In this document: piece by piece, positions 53,793 through 63,005 of the stretch
Position numbering within the stretch: position 1 is the stretch's first letter
Layout of the letters: each line of letters opens with the position of its first letter
Position numbers and translations under genes: made by a program
Source of the DNA: Arenibacter hampyeongensis
GTDB taxonomy: Bacteria; Bacteroidota; Bacteroidia; Flavobacteriales; Flavobacteriaceae
Direction: 5' to 3'
Length of the DNA: 64,000 nucleotides
NCBI RefSeq assembly: GCF_002909255.1
Contig: NZ_PIOB01000004.1
Span: 62,001-126,000 of the forward strand
The notes under the pieces: model-generated
Told to the model about the DNA's origin: nothing
What the model saw: the letters and a program-made list of their open reading frames with translations, nothing else
Database searches by the model: none

Positions 53793-55445
53793 TTATAGGG
53801 AAATACCTCTTTTCCAGGGGATAAAGTCGTTCTGCTCCAATCTAACCGCAGCGGGGACAATGTTGCCACTGGCCACCTCAATAATATAGTCCAACAGTTC
53901 TTCCCCTTTGGTCTGGATCGTATCTTCTCCCGTAATAATGGTTCCCGTATTAAAATCGATAATGTCTTTCATACGCTCACTTAGGGCGTTGTTGCTGGAC
54001 ATTTTTATGACCGGGGCCACAGGGTTGCCGGTTGGCGTGCCCAAGCCGGTGGTGAAAGCGATTACATTGCATCCTGAGCCTGCCAAGCCTGTGGTACTTT
54101 CCACATCGTTGCCTGGAGTACATAAAAGGTTTAGCCCATTTTTGGTGACCCGTTCGGTATAGTCCAACACGTCCTGAACCAAGGATGTGCCTCCTTTTTT
54201 TGCCGCACCCGCCGACTTCATGGCATCTGTGATGAGTCCGTCCTTTATATTTCCTGGTGATGGATTGTTTTCAAATCCGGAGCCTATGGAAACCGCTTTG
54301 GCGGAATAGGCCCTCATAATACCGGCAAATTTTTCTGCATTTTCGGGCGCTTCACAGCGATTGATGAGTTCTTGTTCCACCCCGTTGAGTTCTGGAAATT
54401 CGGAAAGCACGGTAGCGCCGCCCAAGGCCACAATTAGGTCGGAGGTATACCCCAGGGCTGGATTGGCTGAAATTCCTGAAAATCCGTCCGAACCACCGCA
54501 TTCAAGCCCCAAGACCAATTTGCTTAGCGGGGCAGGCTGTCGTTCTACCTTGTTGGCTTCAATAAGGCCTAAAAAGGTCCTTTTAACCGCTTCCTCTATA
54601 AAATGGCGCTCGCTCTTGCTGTTTTGTTGCTCCAAAACATGTAGGGGTTTGGAAAAGTTGGGGTCGCGTTTGGCAATGGCATCTTCCAAAATTTTCACCT
54701 GGGCGTTCTGGCAGCCCAAACTAAGAATGGTAGCCCCGGCAACATTGGGATTGGTAATGTATCCTGCCAATAAATTGCAAAGCGTGTCCGAATCCCCGCG
54801 ATCACATCCACAGCCCCCGTCGTGGGTAAGGAACTTAATGCCGTCCACATTGGGAAAGGTCCTGTTCTGTTTAATTTCGTCGGCCGTTTTAATAATAGGG
54901 GCAGCCATCAAGTCATCCGCACTGGCGCCTTTTTTGTATTGGGATACCAGCACTTCTGTATCTATTATATAGTCCTGGGCAGTCTCATAGCCCAAGGCAT
55001 TGAGTAGGGTAGTGCGCAGTACGTTTACATTTCTATTTTCACAGAATACCATAGGGATAACCAGCCAATGGTTGGCGGTCCCCACACTGCCATCGGCACG
55101 ATGGTAGCCTTGGAAGCTGCTGTTCTTCCATTTGGAAATGTCCGGTGCTTCCCAGTGCGATTGTTGTTCCCCTACATTATAATCGGAGGAGGCATGCACC
55201 ACATTTTCTATGGTTATGGTTTCCCCTTGAGCTATAGGTTTGGTAGCTTTCCCGATCAAGGTGCCATACATTAAAATAGGGTCTCCTACCTTGAATTGCT
55301 GTAGTGCGAATTTATGCTTGGCGGTAACATTGTTTTTAAGAGGGAAGGATTTCCCATCAAAGGTAACCACATAGTCTTTCTTCATATCCTGCAAAGCTGC
55401 AAGGATATTGTCCTTAGGGTGTATTTGTAAAAAATTCTTTGACAT
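53793..55445 (-). CDS. uxaA: UxaA-family sugar-acid dehydratase (altronate dehydratase-like)
   Basis: A 550-residue enzyme. An N-terminal SAF domain (residues 1-95, QIHPKDNILAALQDM...LIGKATKPIAQGETI) joins the UxaA core: YHRADGSVGTANHWLVIP, the cysteine-rich FLTHDGGCGCDRGDSDTLCNLLAGY, LGLECGGSDGFSGISANPALG and the C-terminal CNVIAFTTGLGTPTGNPVAPVIKMSSN. It dehydrates an aldonic acid to a 2-keto-3-deoxy acid. In Campylobacter jejuni, UxaA-type proteins belong to the L-fucose locus together with an amidohydrolase. The same pairing here makes L-fuconate as likely a substrate as D-altronate. The Zn dehydrogenase gene lies 17 bp upstream. Confidence 0.88.
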   Translation of the reverse strand: MSKNFLQIHPKDNILAALQDMKKDYVVTFDGKSFPLKNNVTAKHKFALQQFKVGDPILMYGTLIGKATKPIAQGETITIENVVHASSDYNVGEQQSHWEAPDISKWKNSSFQGYHRADGSVGTANHWLVIPMVFCENRNVNVLRTTLLNALGYETAQDYIIDTEVLVSQYKKGASADDLMAAPIIKTADEIKQNRTFPNVDGIKFLTHDGGCGCDRGDSDTLCNLLAGYITNPNVAGATILSLGCQNAQVKILEDAIAKRDPNFSKPLHVLEQQNSKSERHFIEEAVKRTFLGLIEANKVERQPAPLSKLVLGLECGGSDGFSGISANPALGYTSDLIVALGGATVLSEFPELNGVEQELINRCEAPENAEKFAGIMRAYSAKAVSIGSGFENNPSPGNIKDGLITDAMKSAGAAKKGGTSLVQDVLDYTERVTKNGLNLLCTPGNDVESTTGLAGSGCNVIAFTTGLGTPTGNPVAPVIKMSSNNALSERMKDIIDFNTGTIITGEDTIQTKGEELLDYIIEVASGNIVPAAVRLEQNDFIPWKRGISL

Positions 55446-55462
55446 ATTGTTATGCTATTGTT

Positions 55463-56470
55463 TTAAAATTCTACGGTGGCCTTGATCACTCCTGTGGTGG
55501 GTTTCAACCAGCTGTCGAAATTCTCCTTCATCTCCGAGAAATGCACGTTGTGGGTAATGAACGAATCGGTAGGGAACTGGTCCAGGATGTCTATGACCCG
55601 TTCAAAATCGGCCACCGTGGCATTCCTGCTGCACATCAGGGTGGTCTCCTTGGCGTGTATGGCCGGATGGGCAAAGGTAAGCTCCCCTTTGGAGAGTCCC
55701 ACCAAGATGTACCTTCCTCCGTGCGACATATAGTTGGGTCCCTGTTCCAGGGCTCCCTTGTGGCCCGAGGCATCGAATACCGCTGTCGCCATATCGCCCT
55801 TGGTAATCTCCGAAATCTGTTTTACGGGGTCTTCGGCCACATTTACAATATGGTCCACCCCGATCTTTTCCTTGGCGTACTGCAGTCGGTCCTGGTTCAT
55901 GTCCAGGGCGATGACCTTGGCCCCTTCGATCTGGGCCAGCTTCATGATGCCGATTCCTATGGGACCACAACCTACGACCACAATGGTTTCACCAGGGACC
56001 AACCGTGCCCGTCGGATGGCATGTGCCGCTATGGCCAAAGGCTCCACAATGGCCATCTGTTCGTTGGTCAGCTGCTTGGCGGGCAACAATATATCCAACG
56101 GTACGGTGATCTGTTCCTGCATGCCGCCGTCCGTGTGTATGCCCAGCACCTGGATCTGGGTGCAGCAATTGGTCTTCCCGTTCCTACAGGCAACACAATG
56201 GCCACAGCTCAGGTAGGGCATGATCACCACATTGTCCCCGGCTTCAATGCCCTTGTCGTTTTCGTCGATCTCCAGCACGGTGGTGGCCAGCTCATGGCCA
56301 AGGATCCTGGGATAGGTGAAAAAGGCTTGGTTGCCGGTATAGGCGTGAAGGTCGGTACCGCAGATGCCCACCTTGTTCACTTTTAAAAGGGCTTCCCCTT
56401 TTTTACGTATAGGGGCCTCTTTTTCCTTTAATTGAAAGTCACCAGGTTCCTCACAAACTATGTATTTCAT
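55463..56470 (-). CDS. Zinc-dependent medium-chain dehydrogenase, GC-rich
   Basis: A 335-residue MDR-family polyol/sugar dehydrogenase. The catalytic zinc ligands are in GICGTDLHAYTG and LGHELATTV. The structural zinc cysteines are in SCGHCVACRNGKTNCC. The Rossmann motif is VVVGCGPIGIGIMKLAQ, followed by ALDMNQDRL (NAD preference). It is first in the operon with uxaA and the lactonase. It may oxidise the free sugar or a later keto-deoxy intermediate. Base composition is unlike the neighbours: 34 of 60 bases are G or C at 55861-55920 and 37 of 60 at 56101-56160, against 27 of 60 in a uxaA sample. This suggests recent acquisition. Confidence 0.9.
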   Translation of the reverse strand: MKYIVCEEPGDFQLKEKEAPIRKKGEALLKVNKVGICGTDLHAYTGNQAFFTYPRILGHELATTVLEIDENDKGIEAGDNVVIMPYLSCGHCVACRNGKTNCCTQIQVLGIHTDGGMQEQITVPLDILLPAKQLTNEQMAIVEPLAIAAHAIRRARLVPGETIVVVGCGPIGIGIMKLAQIEGAKVIALDMNQDRLQYAKEKIGVDHIVNVAEDPVKQISEITKGDMATAVFDASGHKGALEQGPNYMSHGGRYILVGLSKGELTFAHPAIHAKETTLMCSRNATVADFERVIDILDQFPTDSFITHNVHFSEMKENFDSWLKPTTGVIKATVEF

Positions 56471-57141
56471 GTGTTTTTGTCTTTTGTTTTTATTGGTTTT
56501 ATCTGATTGTTATCAATCATTTGATGGCCGTTGGATTACAATCCAAAAGCGAGTATGTTAATATAGTTCAAGGGTGTAATTTAACCAAAAAGATTTAAAA
56601 ATTGTTGATTGTACAAAGTTCAATGTTGAAAGTTCAATGTTAACAGTAGGGAAGGGTTAAATGTGTATTGAGAAGTGGGAAATTAGTATAGATTGATGAG
56701 TAATGAGTATTGAGAGAAAAAAGAAAAGAGAAAAGAGAATGCAGTGAACATTGTTCTGTGGGCTGAACCCTTTAGCCATCCCGATAGTTATCGGGAGGCA
56801 AAAGGCAATAGGCAAAAGTTCAATGTTAAAAAGTTGAAAGCCGTCATTGCGAGTTTACCTGCCGTCAGGCGGGCGCAGTGTGGCAATCTGCTTCTTGACA
56901 GTAAACAGTCTTTAGTAATCAGTAAATAGTAGCCAGCCCGTCACTTCGAGTGATTTTATGTAGCGTAGCGAAATAAAATTGGTTTGAGAAGCACTCGAAC
57001 TGACGGTAGTGTCTAGTTTCTAGGCTCTAGAATCTTAAAAGATGTTACTGATCTAAATCATTTCAGTAAACCTGCCGCCGTATTACCTTCGGAAAAATAA
57101 GGCAGAGGTACATTTGATGCGTTTTAAATATAAAATTGAAT
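56471..57141. repeat. Repeat mosaic V (between divergent dehydrogenase and FMN-lipoprotein genes)
   Basis: 56471-56580 is the upstream region of the sugar operon and is free of repeats. Then come C words in reverse orientation (TTGAAAGTTCAATGTT), AAGAG words, a reverse D (56842-56890), reverse H words, a reverse E (56939-57005, with TTTTATG...AATAAAA stem) and a CTAGA stretch (57010-57035). No gene is supported. Confidence 0.75.
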
Positions 57142-57807
57142 ATGATGAAAATAAAAATACTACTGATGATCTTGGTTGTCTTGGGATGGAACTGCAAGGA
57201 AAATCCAGAACAGCCGAAACAAAAAATCGAAGCAGTAAAAGAGGAAATCCAAACCACACCCGAAATACCGGACAGTATTGAGGAGATTGCCACCTTTGTA
57301 GCGCCACCTTTGGCGGATACTACAAACCTTCTGGACCTAATAATTTTTAAGGAGATCAATACCAGCGATAAGGTTTCTACAATAGAAATGGCTAGAGCAG
57401 GAGATCTTTATAATATGTTGAAGACGCGTGGGCAAGCCACATCGCTGCCCATATTTGAAATAAGGGATACGGACCTGGTTGTCCTACCAGTTCAGGGTGT
57501 TGGTTTTGGTGGTGCTATCTGGGCAAAAGTTCTTTTGGATAAAAAAACGCTGGAAATAAAAAAAATTGCATTTGAGCACCAAGCAGAATCTGATGGTTAT
57601 GGTGCTGCATTTGTCGAAAAAACATTTGAAGATCAGTTCTTAGGCGTGAAAATTAACCTGAATGAAAACACCTTTACATTGCAAAAAGCCGGTGACGACG
57701 TGCATTTTGTTGACGGGATTTCCGGTGCAACCATGACAAGTAAAGGTGCCGTTACCATGGTGAATGAGGGATTGCGAAAGTATGGTGGCTTTTTGAAGGA
57801 GAATTGA
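57142..57807 (+). CDS. Orphan FMN-binding (NqrC/RnfG-like) lipoprotein
   Basis: A 221-residue exported lipoprotein (MMKIKILLMILVVLGWNC). The start could also be the adjacent ATG at 57145; a TTG at 57136 is less likely. After a Pro/Glu-rich linker comes one FMN_bind domain: GFGGAIWAKVLLDKKTLEIKKIAFEHQAESDGYGAAF and then VDGISGATMTSKGAV. SGAT is the motif whose Thr carries covalently bound FMN in NqrC. It has no transmembrane helix of the NqrC type and no other nqr gene nearby. It may accept electrons at the membrane surface; covalent flavinylation would need an ApbE encoded elsewhere. Confidence 0.85.
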   Translation: MMKIKILLMILVVLGWNCKENPEQPKQKIEAVKEEIQTTPEIPDSIEEIATFVAPPLADTTNLLDLIIFKEINTSDKVSTIEMARAGDLYNMLKTRGQATSLPIFEIRDTDLVVLPVQGVGFGGAIWAKVLLDKKTLEIKKIAFEHQAESDGYGAAFVEKTFEDQFLGVKINLNENTFTLQKAGDDVHFVDGISGATMTSKGAVTMVNEGLRKYGGFLKEN

Positions 57808-58897
57808 GTAAGCAGTCTTCAGTAGTCAGTAAGCAGTTGGAAGTGGCTGAAACAATGAACAGTTAACAAATGGCAATAAACAGTTTTAATGTTCAAAGTT
57901 TAATGTTCAAGGTCTTTACGGAGATTGAGCCTTCCTATCGGCAGACAGGCGGAGTCGAAATCGAAGTAAACGGATGTGAGTAAACAGTGAACAGTGATCA
58001 GTAACCTTTAGGCAGAAGGCATTAGCCATTAGCCAATAGTTAGTTTTTACTGAACAGTCCTATAAGCCGCTATTGTCCGGTCGAGCCTGCCTTCCGCAGG
58101 AAGGCGCATCCCGATAACTATTGGGAGAGAACTATATTCTGCTTAAAAGTTGAAAGTCGTCACTTCGAGTGATTTTATGAAGCTCAGCGCAATAAAATTG
58201 TATCGAGAAGCACTCGAACTGACGATAGAACCAAGAACGTCATTGCGAGCCTGCCCGGCCTTCAGACGGGCGCAGCGCGGCAATCTGTTTATTTCAGGTT
58301 TGGGATTGCTTCGTCGCTATCACTCCCTGCCTAGCCGTCAGGCAGGCTCGCAATGACGGATCTCATTCAGAACGTAATACATTCCCCTCTTGAGAGAGCC
58401 TGTCACGCGTTTACCGCGGGAGGTTAGGAGTGTGTTTTGTAATTAGACCAGGGGGTGTATTTAAAACCTCGCAACTTCTCCATTCTCCTTTGGCTTGGGC
58501 TTTTAATCCCTTCCGTCTCCTCCGCCAAATGGTGGAGAATCCACCTTCCCTTATGCTTCGACTCCGCTCAGCACAGGCCCAAGGGAAGGAGCTAAAACTT
58601 TTACTTAAAAGGACCTTTTTCAACATTGAACCATTTTCAAATTAACCCATCTTCAAGTTTTCAAATTAACTCATTTCCACATTGGTAAATTTCCACATTT
58701 TCATATTAACCAATTGATTCATTAACCCATCGGTACATTTTCACATTAACCCCTTTCCTCATTTCCAAATTATCAAATTAACCTTTACCCTCCGTCTCTT
58801 CGAGTAGTCCTACGAAGTAGAATAGTATCTACAAGTAACAGCGGAAACTTCCAAGAAAAAACGCTATCTTTCTTATAACAATTTTAGCTCTAGAATT
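57808..58897. repeat. Repeat mosaic VI (between FMN-lipoprotein and saccharopine-dehydrogenase-like genes)
   Basis: All in reverse orientation: H words (57810-57850), C words, G (57908-57965), H, E half (58158-58224), D composite with inverted partner (58238-58358), F (58498-58593) and A (58627-58788). 58360-58490 holds no family recognised elsewhere, and 58790-58897 is the probable promoter region of the next gene. No gene is supported. Confidence 0.78.
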
Positions 58898-60037
58898 ATG
58901 TCGTACAACATGGTTATTGCAGGTGCCGGGGGTATTGCACAGGCCGTTGGATTGATACTTTCCGAATGGGGCAACGTTCCTCTTAAGATCTTTATTGGTA
59001 ATCGCACCCTGGAAAAGGCAGAAAAAGTGGCCCATTGGATCGGGGAGGGGACTACCAACCCCTCAGTGGCAAAGGCATTTTGTCTTTCCGATATGGGCCT
59101 GACGAAAGAAATGGAGGAAATTTTTACCCAGGGCGATGTCCTGCTCGATTGCCTCCCCGGAAGTCTGGCGCCCAAAATGGCGAGTTACGCCAAAAAGTTT
59201 GGACTTCATTACGTTAACCTCACCGAGTATGTAGCGGAAACGAATGAAATAATGGAATTGGCCAAAAATGCCGAAACCGGTTTTGTATTGCAATCAGGTC
59301 TGGCGCCAGGGTATGTAGATATTTTGGCCCATTACCTCTATCAGGAATTTTGTAGAAAGCATAGTGTAGACAAAGTGGATAAGCTACAATTCAAGGTTGG
59401 GGCCTTAACGGAGCATGCCGTGGCACCCCATTACTACGGCTTTACCTGGAGTCCTGTAGGCGTTGCTACCGAGTATGTTAAGGATGCCGAAGCCTTGCGG
59501 GATTATAAAAAGGTACAGTTGAAGTCGCTCTCGGAGCGGGCACAGATTATTATAGATGGCAGGACCTATGAGGAAGACCTAACTTCAGGTGGGGCGGCCG
59601 ATCTGCCCGATGCCCTGTTGGCCAAGGTGCGTCATTTGGATTATAAGACCCTGAGGTATCCCGGACATTATGCCTGGGTAGAAAAACAATTGGCAGGTTC
59701 GGGAAAAGGGGATTCAGCCATTAAGACACTTCAGGAGAAAATGGAAACGGAAATCCCACATATAGAGCAGGATCAAATAGTGTTTTACGCCGCAGTAGAG
59801 GGCAAGGACAGTCATGGTATTCTAAGAAGGAGCGAGGCTTCCAATCTTATACTACCGCAAAAAGTAGGGAAGCACAGGTTAAGGGCCATACAGACTACTA
59901 CCGCAGCACCCATGGTACAGGCTGCTTTTATGCTGTTGGAGTCCAAACGCAAAGGGTTGATCCTGCAAAGTAAGATAGATCCAAAGCCCTTTTTAAACGG
60001 AAATTTTGTGGTGCCCGTTTATGGAAACATTAAGTAA
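58898..60037 (+). CDS. Saccharopine dehydrogenase-like NAD(P)-binding protein
   Basis: A 379-residue cytoplasmic protein. The N-terminal Rossmann motif is VIAGAGGIAQAVGLIL, followed by IFIGNRTLEKAEKVA (the Asn/Arg after strand 2 may indicate NADP). The segment DVLLDCLPGSLAPKMASYAKKFGLHYVNLTEY and the later LQSGLAPGYVDILAHYLYQEF and GALTEHAVAPHYYGFTWSPVGVATEYV fit the saccharopine dehydrogenase / carboxynorspermidine synthase superfamily. The exact reaction is open; lysine-pathway and polyamine roles are both possible. It is monocistronic, between a repeat mosaic and a 250-bp spacer. Confidence 0.85.
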   Translation: MSYNMVIAGAGGIAQAVGLILSEWGNVPLKIFIGNRTLEKAEKVAHWIGEGTTNPSVAKAFCLSDMGLTKEMEEIFTQGDVLLDCLPGSLAPKMASYAKKFGLHYVNLTEYVAETNEIMELAKNAETGFVLQSGLAPGYVDILAHYLYQEFCRKHSVDKVDKLQFKVGALTEHAVAPHYYGFTWSPVGVATEYVKDAEALRDYKKVQLKSLSERAQIIIDGRTYEEDLTSGGAADLPDALLAKVRHLDYKTLRYPGHYAWVEKQLAGSGKGDSAIKTLQEKMETEIPHIEQDQIVFYAAVEGKDSHGILRRSEASNLILPQKVGKHRLRAIQTTTAAPMVQAAFMLLESKRKGLILQSKIDPKPFLNGNFVVPVYGNIK

Positions 60038-60287
60038 ATGACCCTTCTTTTAAGTTAGGAGAATAGGATTTTCTAATTTTTACTCACTAAGTGAGATTTG
60101 AATGCTCCAACGCTTGAGTCGAAATGTTATCAGTAGTTTCCATCCGATGCCTCATGGGCTTGCCCTTGGGTAATTGACTTTTATTAAATTATCTTAAATG
60201 ATTGCTATGTGCTTTAACCTTTCAGCAAAAATGCGTAATATTATTTTTTATTTAAAAAACATCCATCCACCATTTAAATTCAACCTA

Positions 60288-63005
60288 ATGAATCGGTTTT
60301 TTGTAGTCCTTCTAGTTTTAGTTTTTATTTCTTGTAATTCACGCCAAAAAAGTATTTCCATTTTACAGGTGCCGGGTAAAGACCAGTACAGTATTATTGA
60401 TGAAAATGGGATTTCTATCCTGGCCAGTGGGAGGTATGTAACTCCTGTAGGCGATAAATTGCGGATAACACATGATCCCTTTGGGATGGCAGTATCTCCG
60501 GACGGTAGCAAGGCAGTTACCCTGCACGACGGGGTATTTACGGTAATAGATCTAACTAGTTTAAAGTCGACCAGAATCCCCAGCTATGATGGCACTATTC
60601 CTTCACCCTTGGCAAATGGGTCCTTTTTGGGGGTCGAATTTGCACAGGATTCCAAAACGGTTTATTTGAGTGGAGGAGATACAGGAGCGGTCATTCAATA
60701 TGACGTGGAAAGTCTTACCAAATTGGATTCCATTTCTTTAAATGGTATTGTCGATGGAAAGGATTACCAAGATAGTTTTACTTCGGATCTGCGGATAAAT
60801 GAAGCCCAGAACGAATTGTTGGTGTTAGATCGTGCAAACTTTAGAATGGTGCGTATCGATTTGGATTCTAAAAAAATAAAAGGATCCGTTAATGTAGGCC
60901 GTCAACCTTTTGGCTTGGCAATCAGTCCCGATAAAAAGCAGGCATTTGTGGCCAATGTTGGTGTGTATTCCTATCCTTTGATCGAGGGTGCTGCCCCGGC
61001 CAATTACGATTCCTTAATGATTTCTCATCACGCCTACGGGGACAATACCAAAGAGTCCATTGAGGGTACTGTAGTGGAAGGACGCAAAATTCCGGGACTG
61101 GGAAGTCCGTTGCATCCGGATGCCATGAGTGTTTTTACTATAGACCTCGATAATAATAAGGTAATCAAAAAATTTAAGACTGGGCACCAAATAGGACAGA
61201 CGGTGGAAGATGCTGAAGTGGTTGGGGGAGCAAGTCCAAATTCCATTGCTGTTGGAAAGCAATTTGCCTATGTCACCAATGCCACCAACGACAATATCAC
61301 GATCATTGATCACCAGAGTCAGGAAATTGTGGGCCATATTCCCATTAAAGTCGATCCCCGTATCGACAAATACCGAGGCCTGTTGCCCTTTGGAATTACC
61401 ATGAGCAAGGACGAAAAAACATTGTATGTGGCCCTGTTGGGATTCAATGCGGTGGCCGTTATAGATATTCCATCCCAAACCACCAAGGGGCTTATCCCTA
61501 GTGGATGGGGGCCTACACGAGTGGAATTGTCCAAAGATGAAAAGAACATATATATTATTACCTGTAGAGGTCTTGGTTCTGGACCCAATGGTGGAAGAGA
61601 TTTTGTGGAACCACCTCAGGGGGATTATATAGGCGATATTCAATTGGGCAGTTTCCAAAGGGTACCTATGCCCACTGAGGAGAAACTAGCGGAGTACACC
61701 AAAATAGCCATAGACAATACCTTTAGGGAAAGTACCGTTACGGATGACGGGTCCAACCCTTTGCCTCCCTTGCCAAAATTGCGTCAGAGTCCTATAAAAC
61801 ATGTGGTATATATTACCAAGGAGAACAGGACCTATGATGAGGTTTTTGGGCAGCTTAAAACAGGAAAGGGAGATAGTACCTTGGCCCGCTATGGTGTTAA
61901 TAATTCCTATACCTTACCGGATTCGTTACAAGCACAATTCCCCAACCTGAGAATTTCTCCCAACCATCATAAAGCCGCTAAGCAATTTGCTTATTCGGAC
62001 AATTACTATTGTGATAGTGATGCATCCGTACATGGCCACCATTGGTTGGTGGGTGTTATACCCAACGAGTGGGTAGAGGCCAATGCCAGTGTAAGTAAAT
62101 CGGCCAAAATATTTTCCGATGCCCCAGGGCGTCGTCACCCGGGAACCATTGGCAGTGTAGACCCCGAGGACTATGCGGAGATTGGGGGGCTATGGGAAGC
62201 CTTGGATAGGGAAAAGGTTTCTTTCTATAATTTTGGACAGGCCAATGAAACGGCACACGTACGCGAGGAATGGTACGATACCAATACAGGGGCGGCACAT
62301 GGGGTGATGGTGCCAATGCAAAAAGCACTTTTTACAAGGACTAGCCACGACTATGCCGGTTATAATATGAATATTCCCGATCAATACCGAATGGATCAGT
62401 TTGAAAGGGAGTTTACAGAGAAATGGATCGAAGGTGAGGAAGACATGCCGCAATTGGTGACCATGATGCTGCCCAACGATCACGGGGCAAGAGTCCGTCC
62501 GGAAGATGGATATCCTTATCCACAATCCTTTATGGTAGATAATGACCTTGCGGTTGGTAGGGTATTACATTTCCTTTCAAGGACCAAATACTGGAAGAAT
62601 ATGCTTGTGATTATCACGGAGGATGACCCACAAGGTGGCGTAGATCATGTGGATGCCCATAGGTCTATTCTAATGATGGCAGGCCCTTATGTAAAAAAGG
62701 GATATGTTTCCAATACCCATGCTAATTTTGGGGCCATTTTAAAAACGATGTACAACATATTGAATGTTCCTTATGTAAATCAGTTTGACGTTACGGCTTC
62801 CTTGTTGCAGGATTTCTTCACTTCGGAACCCGACTTCACTCCTTATACTTTGGAGCGTCATGATGAGCGAATCTACAACGCTGAACTTTCAATGAAGAAG
62901 TACAATAAAACCATTGATTGGCGCAAAATAGAACAAGGCCCACCAATGGATAACGAGGACGATGCCCGGGTTAATCATTATGAGAACAAGACGGATGAGG
63001 AGTAG
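60288..63005 (+). CDS. Bifunctional YncE-type propeller / phosphoesterase-family lipoprotein
   Basis: A 905-residue exported lipoprotein (start 60288, MNRFFVVLLVLVFISC; upstream in-frame ATGs give no signal). Residues 25-480 form a YVTN/YncE-type seven-bladed propeller (PFGMAVSPDGSKAVTLHDGVFTVIDL, GRQPFGLAISPDKKQAFVANVG, LPFGITMSKDEKTLYVALLGFNAVAVIDI). Residues 510-850 form a phosphoesterase (PF04185/alkaline-phosphatase superfamily) domain with HVVYITKENRTYDEVFGQL, the VHGHHWL histidines, MMLPNDHG and ITEDDPQGGVDHVDAHRS as metal and catalytic motifs. The natural substrate is unknown; phosphodiesters or phospholipids are plausible. Confidence 0.88.
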   Translation: MNRFFVVLLVLVFISCNSRQKSISILQVPGKDQYSIIDENGISILASGRYVTPVGDKLRITHDPFGMAVSPDGSKAVTLHDGVFTVIDLTSLKSTRIPSYDGTIPSPLANGSFLGVEFAQDSKTVYLSGGDTGAVIQYDVESLTKLDSISLNGIVDGKDYQDSFTSDLRINEAQNELLVLDRANFRMVRIDLDSKKIKGSVNVGRQPFGLAISPDKKQAFVANVGVYSYPLIEGAAPANYDSLMISHHAYGDNTKESIEGTVVEGRKIPGLGSPLHPDAMSVFTIDLDNNKVIKKFKTGHQIGQTVEDAEVVGGASPNSIAVGKQFAYVTNATNDNITIIDHQSQEIVGHIPIKVDPRIDKYRGLLPFGITMSKDEKTLYVALLGFNAVAVIDIPSQTTKGLIPSGWGPTRVELSKDEKNIYIITCRGLGSGPNGGRDFVEPPQGDYIGDIQLGSFQRVPMPTEEKLAEYTKIAIDNTFRESTVTDDGSNPLPPLPKLRQSPIKHVVYITKENRTYDEVFGQLKTGKGDSTLARYGVNNSYTLPDSLQAQFPNLRISPNHHKAAKQFAYSDNYYCDSDASVHGHHWLVGVIPNEWVEANASVSKSAKIFSDAPGRRHPGTIGSVDPEDYAEIGGLWEALDREKVSFYNFGQANETAHVREEWYDTNTGAAHGVMVPMQKALFTRTSHDYAGYNMNIPDQYRMDQFEREFTEKWIEGEEDMPQLVTMMLPNDHGARVRPEDGYPYPQSFMVDNDLAVGRVLHFLSRTKYWKNMLVIITEDDPQGGVDHVDAHRSILMMAGPYVKKGYVSNTHANFGAILKTMYNILNVPYVNQFDVTASLLQDFFTSEPDFTPYTLERHDERIYNAELSMKKYNKTIDWRKIEQGPPMDNEDDARVNHYENKTDEE

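Noticed and set aside
55439-56386. A 315-codon plus-strand frame opposite the Zn dehydrogenase gene
   Set aside because: It results from the high GC of the gene on the other strand; the dehydrogenase has complete family motifs and this frame has none.
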